Shown here one piece after another: positions 18,701-24,897 of a stretch of DNA of 64,000 nt. The stretch's first letter is position 1. The number at the start of each line of letters is the position of its first letter. The notes below the pieces were generated by a model. It was not told the origin of the DNA. It worked only from the letters and a program-made list of their open reading frames with translations, and made no database searches. Position numbers and translations under genes: made by a program. Source of the DNA: Stenotrophomonas chelatiphaga (GTDB lineage: Bacteria; Pseudomonadota; Gammaproteobacteria; Xanthomonadales; Xanthomonadaceae); the NCBI RefSeq assembly GCF_001431535.1, contig NZ_LDJK01000012.1:1-64000 (forward strand). The letters are read 5' to 3'.

Positions 18701-21700
18701 GCCTGCCGGCGCCGAACGGCAGCGTCTGCGGCAACGCGATCCTGGTGATCAACGTCAACAACGGCGCCCTTGCCGCGGTGGCGGATGATTTCAGCGGCAC
18801 GCCGTTGCTGCCCGGCAGCACCACCGCGTCCAGCGTGCTGGCCAACGACACCTTGAACGGTGCCACGCCGCCTGCGCCGGGTACGGTCACGCTGTCGCTG
18901 GTCGGCGCACCGGCCGGTTATGCCATCAACGCCGATGGCACGATCGTCACCGGGAGCGCCTCCGGTGCGGTGACCCTGACCTACCAGGTCTGTGAAGTGG
19001 CCGCACCGACCAACTGCGATACCGCCACGGTGTCGCTGGTGCTGCAGCCGCAGCCGCTGGCGGATTCGGTATCCGTTGCTGCGGGCCAGACCGTCACCGG
19101 TAATGTCGGCAGCAACGACAACGTGCCGACCGGGTCCTCCTTCAGCGTGCAGGGCGCCACCCCTGCGGGGCTGTCGTTCAACGCCGATGGCAGCTTCAGT
19201 TACACCCCGCCGCTGGGCACCGTGGGGCCGCTAAGCTTCAGCTACCAGGTGTGCCTGCCGGCGCCGAACGGCAGCGTGTGCGGCACGGCAAGCGTGACCG
19301 TCAGCGTCGGCAGCGGTTCGCTGCTGGCCGGCAATGATGACTTCAGCGCCACGCCGCTGCTGCCCGGTGGCACCACGCCCAGCGTGCTGGGCAATGACGC
19401 GTTGAACGGAGTCAGCCCGCCGGCTTCCTCGACCATCGTGCTGAGCCTGGTCGGTGCGCCGTCCGGCTTCGTGATCAATCCCGATGGCAGTATCGCCACC
19501 CCGGCCACGGCGGCGTCCGGCCCCGTGCTGCTGACCTACCAGATCTGCGAAGCTGCCGCGGCGGGCAACTGCACTACCGCATCGGTGTCGCTGCTGCTGG
19601 CGCCGGTGGCGGTGGCCGACGTGGTGTCCACACTGGCCGGTCAGCCGGTGAGCGGCAACGTCGGCAGCAATGACAACGTGCCGCCGGGTTCGCTGTTCAG
19701 CGTGGTGGGCACGCCGCCCGCTGGCCTGCTGTTCAACGCAGATGGCAGCTTCACCTATACCCCGCCGGTGGGCACCACCGGTGCGGTGGTCTTCAGTTAC
19801 CAGGTCTGCCTGCCAGCACCGAACGGCACGGTATGCGGCACCGCATCGGTCACCCTCAACGTCAACAACGGCACGCTGGTGGCGACCGCCGATGACTTCA
19901 GTGGCACCGCTGTCGTGCCGGGTGGCCCCACGCCCAGCGTGCTCGCCAACGACACCTTGAATGGCGCTACGCCACCGGCGGCTGCAGCGGTGTCGCTGTC
20001 GCTGGTCGGTGCACCGGCCGGCTATGTGATCAATGCCGATGGCACGATCAGCGTGCCGGGCGGGACGCTGTCCGGACCGGTCACGCTGACGTACCAGGTC
20101 TGCGAAGTGGCAGCACCTGGCAACTGCGACAGCGCGACGGTCACGCTGGTGGTCAGCCCGGCACCGGTCAACGACGTGGTCTCCACGCCGGCCGGGCAGC
20201 CGGTGGCCGGCAACGTCGGCAGCAATGACAACGTGCCGGTGGGCTCGCTGTTCTCGGTGGTGGGCACTGCGCCTGCCGGCCTGGTGTTCAATGCCGATGG
20301 CAGCTTCACCTACAGCCCACCGCTGGGCACCACCGGCGCGGTCACCTTCACCTACCAGGTGTGCCTGCCCGCGCCGAACGCGGCGGTGTGCGGCACTGCC
20401 TCGGTGACCATCAACGTCAACAACGGGGCGCTTGCCGCGCTGGCCGATGACTTCAGCGCCACGCCGCTGCTGCCCGGTGCCACCACTGCCGCAAGCGTGC
20501 TGGCCAACGACACCTTGAACGGTGCCAGCCCCCCGGCCGCCGGCAGCGTCACGCTGTCGTTGGTCGGTGCGCCAGCGGGCTATGCGATCAATCCCGATGG
20601 CACCGTCATCACGCCGGCCGGCACGCTGTCCGGTGCGGTGACGCTGACCTACCAGGTGTGTGAAGTGGCGGCGCCGGCCAACTGCGACACCGCGACGGTG
20701 TCGCTGCTGCTGACCCCTGTCCCGGTGGCCGACAGCCTTGCCGTGGCCGCGGGCCAGACCCTCGGTGGCACTGTCGGTGGCAATGACAACGTACCCGCCG
20801 GTTCGACCTTCAGCGTGGTCGGCACGCCGCCTGCGGGGCTGTCGTTCAACGCCGATGGCAGCTTCAGCTACACGCCGCCGGCCGGCACCAGTGGCCCGGT
20901 CGGCTTCACCTACCAGGTGTGCCTGCCGGCGCCAAACGGCAGCGTCTGCGGCACGGCCAGCGTGACCTTCAACGTGGGTATCGGCTCGCTGGTTGCCGGC
21001 AACGATGATTTCAGCAACGCGCCCTTCGCGCCTGGCGGCAGTACGCCCAGCGTGCTGGCCAACGATGCCTTGAATGGCGTCACGCCGCCGCCGGCTGCCA
21101 GCGTGGTGCTGAGCCTGGTGGGGGCACCTGCAGGCTTCGTGATCAATCCGGATGGCAGCATCGCCACCGCTGCGGGCACGCTCTCCGGTGCGGTCACCCT
21201 GACCTATCAGGTGTGCGAGGCCGCGGCACCGACCAACTGCACCACCGCCAGCGTGGCGCTGGTGCTGTCGCCGGTGGCAGTGGCCGACGTGGTGTCCACG
21301 CCGGTCGGCCAGCCGGTCAGCGGCAACGTCGGCAGCAACGACAACGTGCCGCCGGGTTCCACCTTCAGCGTGGTCGGCAGTACGCCGGCCGGGCTGGTGC
21401 TGAATGCCGATGGCAGCTTCAGCTACACCCCGCCGGTCGGCGTCAGCGGCCCGGTGGGCTTCACCTACCAGGTCTGCCTGCCGGCACCGTACGCATCGAC
21501 CTGCGCTACGGCCAGCGTGACCGTCAACGTCAACACCGGCACGCTGCTGGCGGCAGACGATGACTTCAGTGGCGCCCCGGTACTGCCCGGTGGCCCCACG
21601 CCCAGCGTGCTGGCCAATGATGCGCTCAATGGCGTATCGCCCCCGGCCGCATCCAGCGTGGTACTGACCCTGGTCGGCGCCCCGGCCGGTTTTGCGATCA

Positions 21701-24700
21701 ATGCCGATGGCACGCTGGTGGTGCCGTCCGGTGGCATCAGCGGTCCGGTCACGCTCACTTACCAGGTCTGCGAAGCGGCAGCGCCGGGCAACTGCGCCAG
21801 TGCCTCGATCACCCTGGTGCTGACGCCGGTACCGGTGGCTGACGTGGTGTCCACGCCGGCCGGCCAGCCGGTCAGCGGCAATGTCGGCAACAATGACAAC
21901 CTGCCGCCCGGTTCCACTTTCAGCGTGGTGGGCAGCACGCCGCCGGGGCTGGTGTTCAACACCGATGGCAGCTTCACCTACACCCCGCCGGTGGGTACCA
22001 GCGGGCAGGTCGGTTTCACCTACCAGGTGTGCCTGCCCGCCCCGAATGGTGCGGTGTGCGCGACCGCGGCGGTGACGCTCAACGTCAACAACGGCGCGCT
22101 GTCGGCGCTGGCCGATGACTTCAGCGCCACGCCGCTGCTGCCGGGCAGCACCACGCCCAGCGTGCTGGACAACGACACGCTGAACGGTGCGACGCCGCCG
22201 GCATCGGGGACCGTCGTGCTCAGTCTGGTCGGCGCTCCCGCCGGCTATGCGATCAACGCCAACGGTACGATCGTCATCCCGGCCGGCACGCCGTCCGGTG
22301 CGGTCACGCTGACCTATCAGGTGTGCGAGGCGGCAGCGCCGACCAACTGCGATTCGGCACAGGTGTCGCTGCTGTTGACCCCTGCACCGGCTGCCGACAG
22401 CGTGTCCGCGGCCGCAGGGCAGACCACCAGTGGCAATGTCGGCAACAACGACAACGTGCCACCCGGGTCTACCTACAGCGTAGTGGGCGGCACACCGGCC
22501 GGGCTGGTGTTCAACCCCGATGGCAGTTTCAGCTACACCCCGCCGGCCGGTACCAGCGGCACGATCAGCTTCACCTACCAGGTCTGCCTGCCGGCGCCGA
22601 ATGCGGCGGTGTGCGGAACTGCCACGGTGAACATGACGGTGGCGACCAACGTGGTGCTGGCGGTCAACGACGACTTCACTGCGACACCGGTGGATCCGTC
22701 GGTAGGCGGCACCATCGCCCGCTCGGTGCTGGAGAACGACACCTGGAACGGGGCCGCACCACCGCCGGTGGGCAGCGTCACCGCGACCCTGGTCGGCAGC
22801 ACGCCGGGCTACACGATGAACAACCAGGGCCAGCTGATGGTGGCGCCGGGCGTGCAGCCGGGCCAGGTGCAGCTGAGCTACCAGCTGTGCGAAAACGGCG
22901 TGCCCGGCAACTGCTCCACGGCGATCATCAGCGTACTGGTACAGGGGCCGGTAGGCGCCCTGCTGGCGGTGGATGACAGCGGCGGACCGCTGCCGGCCGG
23001 GCAGGCCGCACCGAACCTGTTGAATGTGTTCAGCAACGACACCTTCAACAGTGCGCCGCTGGATCCGGCGCAGGTCGACTTCGCGCCGGTGAACACCGCC
23101 GAACTCAGCTTCGCCGCCGATGGCGCGTTGAGCGTGGCCGGCGGCCTGTCGCCGGGCAGCTACAGCACCACCTACACGCTGTGCCTGGTGGGCCAGCCGA
23201 CCGTGTGCGACACCGGCACGGTCACCGTCACCGTGGTCGCCAGCATCGACCGGGTGGTGGCGCAGGACGATGCGATCGACATGCCGCAGAACGGCGTGGT
23301 GGAGATCGACGTGCTGGGCAACGACCGCATGGATGGCAATCCGATCGATCCGGATGGCGTAGTGCTGACCATCACCTCGCCGCCGCCGTTCGGTACGGCG
23401 GAAGTGATGGCCCGCGCACGTATCCGCTTCGCCGTGCTGGCCAACTTCGCCGGCCAGCAGAGCTTCGATTACCAGGTCTGCGAGGCGGCCGATCCCACCC
23501 TGTGCGCCAGTGCCACGGTCAGCGTCACGGTCGCGGAGAACGTGCTGGTGCTGTCCGACGATGCCATCACCACCGAAACCAGCGGTCCGTTGGTGATCGA
23601 CGTGCTGGCCAACGACAGCACACGCACGGCGGCGCTGGATCCTGCATCGCTGCAGGTGGTGGTCGCCCCGACCCGCGGCAGCGTGCAGTGCGCCAATGGC
23701 CGCTGCACCTACACGCCTTCCGGTGGCTTCTTCGGCACCGACAGCTTCCGTTACCGGATCTGCGACGTGTCGATCCCCACCCCGGTGTGCGCCGAAGCCA
23801 ACGTGTCGGTGACGGTGGCCGGGGAGCAGGCCACGCTGCGGCTGACCAAGACCGCCGCCAAGCGCAGTGCGCAGATCGGCGACCTGGTGCGCTACACGGT
23901 CACCATCGACAACGTGGGCGAGGTGGACGCCAACGGCGCCACCCTGCTGGATACGCTGCCGCCGGGCTTCAGCTTCGTCAGCGGCGGGTTCTCGGTGAGC
24001 GATGCCGACAATGCCGCGCGCACCAGCGGCGTGCAGCCGCTGCGCATCGACGGCATCGACATCGCCGTCGGTGAGAGTGCCACGGTGGTGTACTACCTGC
24101 GGGTCGGTGCCGGCACCGGCACCGGCGTGCACACCAACCGCATCACCGCCATCGACGGGCAGAACCGCAGCATCGGCAACATCGCCTCGGCCGACGTCGA
24201 CATCAGCGCCGATCCGCTGCTGGACGAGAGCCTGGTGGTCGGCACGGTATTCGATGACCGCAACGGCAACGGCGTGCAGGAACCGGGCGAACGCGGTATC
24301 CCGGGCGTGCGCGTGGCGGCCGTGGAAGGCCTGCTGATGGAGACCGATGCCTTCGGGCGCTTCCACCTGGTCGGCATCCAGGGCGGCGGTGCACGCGGCC
24401 GCAACTTCATCCTGAAAGTGGATCCGTCCACGCTGCCGTCCGGGGCCCGCTTCACCACGCCCAATCCGCTGGTGCGGCGGATCACGCCGGGGCTGCCGGT
24501 GCGCTTCGACTTCGGCGTGGTGATGCCGGCGGGCGAGATCGTCGCCCCGGCGGACGCCCCGCGCGGGGCCGCCATCGAACTCGGGCAAGGCCTGTTCGAG
24601 CGCGACTCGGCGCGCCTGGCCGAGGGCACCGCGGCGGTGCTGGAAAAAGCGGCCCAGGCGCTGACCGCACGCAACGGCGGCCGGCTGCTGTTGGCGACGG

Positions 24701-24894
24701 ACGAGGCCCGGCAGGCGATTGCGCTGCAGCGTGCAGCCAGCCTGCGCGCGGCCCTGGCCGGGCGGCTACGCCCTGACGTGGCGGCCGCCACGCGCATCGA
24801 CGTGGTGCGCAACGGCGACGAGCAGGTGCTGCACAGCCTGCGTATCGATGATCCACCCGCTGTACCGCCTGTCACCGGCGGGGAGGGGCGCTGA
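9787..24894 (+). CDS. Giant secreted repeat protein, putative surface adhesin or filament (about 5035 aa)
   Basis: A single uninterrupted frame of 5035 codons. The start at 9787 follows AAGAGGG by seven bases. The signal peptide (ACLLALLMPATLLA) should leave a mature N-terminus QTYPSPLSNTANVAPP, the tail end of a DUF11 fold. A full DUF11 domain follows, then 22 tandem ~185-residue units. Each unit is a pair of Ig/cadherin-like half-repeats: half A (DDF...SVLANDTLNG...YQVCEAAAPTNC) and half B (SGNVGSNDNVP...FNADGSFTYTPP...YQVCLPAPN-V-C). After a half-unit and three divergent Ig domains come a DUF11 domain (LRLTKTAAKRSAQIGD), an SdrB-like domain (VFDDRNGNGVQEPGE) and a weak OmpA-like C-terminus (FERDSARLAEGTAAVLEKAA). 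No RTX repeats, autotransporter barrel or sortase motif were seen. Function is unproven; adhesion or biofilm is inferred from architecture. Confidence 0.8.
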   Translation: MVDQHGTRRTARHAHAGWGACLLALLMPATLLAQTYPSPLSNTANVAPPADIGDIAPGNNSATDSNVLALQAQLSVSKSILGPTTVAAGGQVQYQIQVGNQGPSSALGVTVSDAVPALLANVSWTCTPASPLSSCAVANGTGNSINALVNVGVGDSVSVVVTATAPAATPATIPANTAALILPPGTTDPTPGDNSASTPAITVQPAALLAVADSFAAALPATGGTTPSVLTNDTLAGVAVVAADLIVTLQNAPTGFSIDGNGVISVPSGAPAGRNALTYQICERISPSNCSTATATFAVAPSAVNDSYSVAASTPSYAQTVATNDNATATSVFSLLGAPPAGLTFNADGSFVLAPAGGITAPVSFQYQVCLPAPDATACATATASILVNANPLVAVDDVVAAPFAPGTGGSTPSVIGNDTLGGQPISVPATVQLSLVGAPAGYSIAPNGVITVAPTAAAGAVDLTYQVCETAVPANCATANVSLVVSPDAANDSVTTPGAGQAVGGSVAGNDNAPSGALFSVPTQPTRGTVVMDASGAFTYTPTGGNTGADTFAYQVCLPAPNATVCDTATVSVQVAANTIDALDDIVSTALPSSGGTTPSVLANDLLNGVLVTPAQVVVSLQGAPGAYSIATNGQITVAAGAAAGAQTLDYQLCEAAVPTNCDLASVQLVIAPDAVGDTFTATAGVPLPGVLTTGDNAPAGSTYSLLVGPANGTATVDADGGFSYTALAAYTGQDSFQYQLCLPAPNAAVCDTATATFNVAAAVVAASDDDFSAAPAGAAGGLTAAVTANDTVNGVPVVPAQVTLALTGAAPVGFTLQPTGELSVPAGAQAGIVTLAYQLCEAGTSNCDAATITVVITPDAVDDVLSTNAGRAVSGNVAINDNAPAGSTFSVQGTAPVGLVFSADGAFTYTPPALFTGAATFDYQVCLPAPETAVCATATVTINVNAGTLQANDDDFRSLVLDANAGGTTNSVLANDTHNGAIPPDPSEVVLSLVGAPSGYVVNPNGTISVPGGAAAGQVELNYQMCEVALPGNCSSAAVLLLLSPVANNDNFSTQVGVPLANSVAGNDNVPAGSAFEVSGTAPAGLVFNPDGSFVYTPPVGTQGAVTFAYQVCLPAPNTLVCTTATVTLNVNAGTLVANDDDFRATPVDPTLGGSTASVLGNDSLDGSTPPASTAVQLSLLNAPAGYTLAADGTLSVAAGAMAGAVALTYQLCEAALPSNCDSAQISLLVAPQAQADVFSTPAGQLLAGNVGTNDNAPIGAVYTVNGTAPDGLSFSPDGSFLFSPTDGFTGPVSFSYQVCLPAPDTGLCSTAAATINVNAGNLIALADDFSGAPLAPGGITTVSVLANDTLNGASPPAAASVSVSLVGAPSGYALTADGLLQVPASATAGVNVLTYQLCENAASGNCASAQVTVVVTPQAQDDALSTPAGQVLNGSVGDNDNAPMGSQFSVTGATPDGLLFNGNGTFSYTPPAGVPSPVGFSYQVCLPAPYAALCSTANVSININAGTLLAVDDDFTATPINPVSGGSTTSVLANDALSGVSPPDPASVLLSLPAAPAGFSITSDGVISIAARTQAGAVSLTYQLCEAALPSNCDTASVVLLVSPQAVADAVSTQVGQPVSGNVGSNDNIAPSSTFVLTSAGPAGLVFNADGSFTYTPPLGVVSPVTFDYQVCLPAPNGGICSIATVTLNVNNGALVAADDDFSGTALLPGGVTTSVLVNDSLDTVSPPAPADVVLSLVGAPAGYAIAGDGAISLPTGTATGRVQLTYQLCEAAAPTNCDTATVSLLLTPQPADDIASTPAGQAVSGAVGINDNVPAGSAYTLVGAAPGGLVFNPDGSFTYTPPAGVISPVTFDYQVCLPAPDATVCGTASVTINVNNGALSALGDDFSATPLLPGGTTAGSVLANDTLNNTTPPAAASVVLSLVGAPAGYVINADGTLTTPTGAVAGAVNLTYQVCEAVAPTNCDTAPVSLVLTPVPGADAFTVLAGQSVLGNVGGNDNVPAGAVFSVIGTAPAGLSFNADGSFSYTPPVAAPSPVSFDYQVCLPAPNAGVCGIATVTLTVNNGALLAADDDFSGAPLPGGATTAGSVLANDALNGVSPPAAADVTLRLVGAPAGYAINADGTISTPLVTPSGAVTLVYELCEAAAPGNCATANVGLVLVPQPVADVVSTLAGQPVSGNVGSNDNLPAGALFSVVGTAPSGLVFNADGSFTFTPPAGVVSPVSFSYQVCLPAPNGTVCGTAAVTINVNNGALEAVADDFSGTALLPGGSTPSVLVNDVLNGATPPAAAAVQLSLVGAPAGYAINADGTISIPSGTLSGALTLTYQLCEVAVPGNCDSAEVSLLLTPVPQDDVVSTSAGQAVAGSVGGNDNVPVGAVFSLLGTPPAGLLFNADGSFSYNPPVGVTSPVQFDYQVCLPAPDAAVCGTASVTVNVNNGALTALADDFTGTPLLAGASTPSVLLNDTLNTVTPPAAGTVNLSLVGAPVGYLISAAGVISTPIGAQSGAVTLTYQLCEAAAPTNCDTATVSLVLQPQPVADTVSVAVGQAVNGNVGSNDNVPAGAVFSVVGSTPAGLLFNPDGSFSYSPPVGVVGPVSVDYQVCLPAPNAAVCGNASVTFNVNTGTLAAADDDFSGTPLVPGGSTPSVLANDALNGTTPPLASDVLLSLVGAPAGYAINADGTISTLGSTPSGAATLTYQLCEAAAPTNCDTATVALLVTPVPVADVVSTLAGQPLSGNVGGNDNVPPGALFSVVGTPPTGLLFNADGSFSYTPPAGVASPVTFSYQVCLPAPNGTTCGIATVTINVNNGALSAVDDDFSSIAVVPGGTTPSVLANDTLNGATPPAAAAVALSLVGAPAGYAINPDGTLSVPTGTLSGVVTLTYQVCEVAAPSNCDSAAITLLVTPAPANDVVSTPAGQAVVGEVGSNDNVPAGALFSVLGTPPGGLVFNADGSFSYTPPLGTTGPVSIGYQVCLPAPNGSVCGNAILVINVNNGALAAVADDFSGTPLLPGSTTASSVLANDTLNGATPPAPGTVTLSLVGAPAGYAINADGTIVTGSASGAVTLTYQVCEVAAPTNCDTATVSLVLQPQPLADSVSVAAGQTVTGNVGSNDNVPTGSSFSVQGATPAGLSFNADGSFSYTPPLGTVGPLSFSYQVCLPAPNGSVCGTASVTVSVGSGSLLAGNDDFSATPLLPGGTTPSVLGNDALNGVSPPASSTIVLSLVGAPSGFVINPDGSIATPATAASGPVLLTYQICEAAAAGNCTTASVSLLLAPVAVADVVSTLAGQPVSGNVGSNDNVPPGSLFSVVGTPPAGLLFNADGSFTYTPPVGTTGAVVFSYQVCLPAPNGTVCGTASVTLNVNNGTLVATADDFSGTAVVPGGPTPSVLANDTLNGATPPAAAAVSLSLVGAPAGYVINADGTISVPGGTLSGPVTLTYQVCEVAAPGNCDSATVTLVVSPAPVNDVVSTPAGQPVAGNVGSNDNVPVGSLFSVVGTAPAGLVFNADGSFTYSPPLGTTGAVTFTYQVCLPAPNAAVCGTASVTINVNNGALAALADDFSATPLLPGATTAASVLANDTLNGASPPAAGSVTLSLVGAPAGYAINPDGTVITPAGTLSGAVTLTYQVCEVAAPANCDTATVSLLLTPVPVADSLAVAAGQTLGGTVGGNDNVPAGSTFSVVGTPPAGLSFNADGSFSYTPPAGTSGPVGFTYQVCLPAPNGSVCGTASVTFNVGIGSLVAGNDDFSNAPFAPGGSTPSVLANDALNGVTPPPAASVVLSLVGAPAGFVINPDGSIATAAGTLSGAVTLTYQVCEAAAPTNCTTASVALVLSPVAVADVVSTPVGQPVSGNVGSNDNVPPGSTFSVVGSTPAGLVLNADGSFSYTPPVGVSGPVGFTYQVCLPAPYASTCATASVTVNVNTGTLLAADDDFSGAPVLPGGPTPSVLANDALNGVSPPAASSVVLTLVGAPAGFAINADGTLVVPSGGISGPVTLTYQVCEAAAPGNCASASITLVLTPVPVADVVSTPAGQPVSGNVGNNDNLPPGSTFSVVGSTPPGLVFNTDGSFTYTPPVGTSGQVGFTYQVCLPAPNGAVCATAAVTLNVNNGALSALADDFSATPLLPGSTTPSVLDNDTLNGATPPASGTVVLSLVGAPAGYAINANGTIVIPAGTPSGAVTLTYQVCEAAAPTNCDSAQVSLLLTPAPAADSVSAAAGQTTSGNVGNNDNVPPGSTYSVVGGTPAGLVFNPDGSFSYTPPAGTSGTISFTYQVCLPAPNAAVCGTATVNMTVATNVVLAVNDDFTATPVDPSVGGTIARSVLENDTWNGAAPPPVGSVTATLVGSTPGYTMNNQGQLMVAPGVQPGQVQLSYQLCENGVPGNCSTAIISVLVQGPVGALLAVDDSGGPLPAGQAAPNLLNVFSNDTFNSAPLDPAQVDFAPVNTAELSFAADGALSVAGGLSPGSYSTTYTLCLVGQPTVCDTGTVTVTVVASIDRVVAQDDAIDMPQNGVVEIDVLGNDRMDGNPIDPDGVVLTITSPPPFGTAEVMARARIRFAVLANFAGQQSFDYQVCEAADPTLCASATVSVTVAENVLVLSDDAITTETSGPLVIDVLANDSTRTAALDPASLQVVVAPTRGSVQCANGRCTYTPSGGFFGTDSFRYRICDVSIPTPVCAEANVSVTVAGEQATLRLTKTAAKRSAQIGDLVRYTVTIDNVGEVDANGATLLDTLPPGFSFVSGGFSVSDADNAARTSGVQPLRIDGIDIAVGESATVVYYLRVGAGTGTGVHTNRITAIDGQNRSIGNIASADVDISADPLLDESLVVGTVFDDRNGNGVQEPGERGIPGVRVAAVEGLLMETDAFGRFHLVGIQGGGARGRNFILKVDPSTLPSGARFTTPNPLVRRITPGLPVRFDFGVVMPAGEIVAPADAPRGAAIELGQGLFERDSARLAEGTAAVLEKAAQALTARNGGRLLLATDEARQAIALQRAASLRAALAGRLRPDVAAATRIDVVRNGDEQVLHSLRIDDPPAVPPVTGGEGR
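10405..22650 (+). repeat. Tandem array of 22 coding units, period about 555 bp
   Basis: Units begin at the codon after Asn-Gly/Ala in segments such as NNGALSALADDF. Unit boundaries counted at 16546, 17101, 17656 and 18211 are exactly 555 bp apart. The last eleven units span 16546-22650, which averages exactly 555 bp because occasional one-codon indels cancel. Units 1-4 lack the PP after NGxxPP and are divergent. Units about 9-22 are much more alike, which points to recent homogenisation. Each half-unit carries one C-x7/8-C pair, so the array holds close to 90 regularly spaced cysteines. Confidence 0.95.
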
Positions 24895-24897
24895 GCC

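Noticed and set aside
10405-22650. Regular 555-bp repetition considered as a CRISPR array or DNA satellite
   Set aside because: The unit is far too long for CRISPR, has no spacer/repeat pattern, and stays in one reading frame with protein-level conservation. It is a coding repeat.
19231-24588. A 1785-codon minus-strand open frame inside the giant repeat gene
   Set aside because: Its sequence repeats with the same 555-bp period as the plus-strand array and has no signal or motif of its own. It is an antisense shadow of the repeats.
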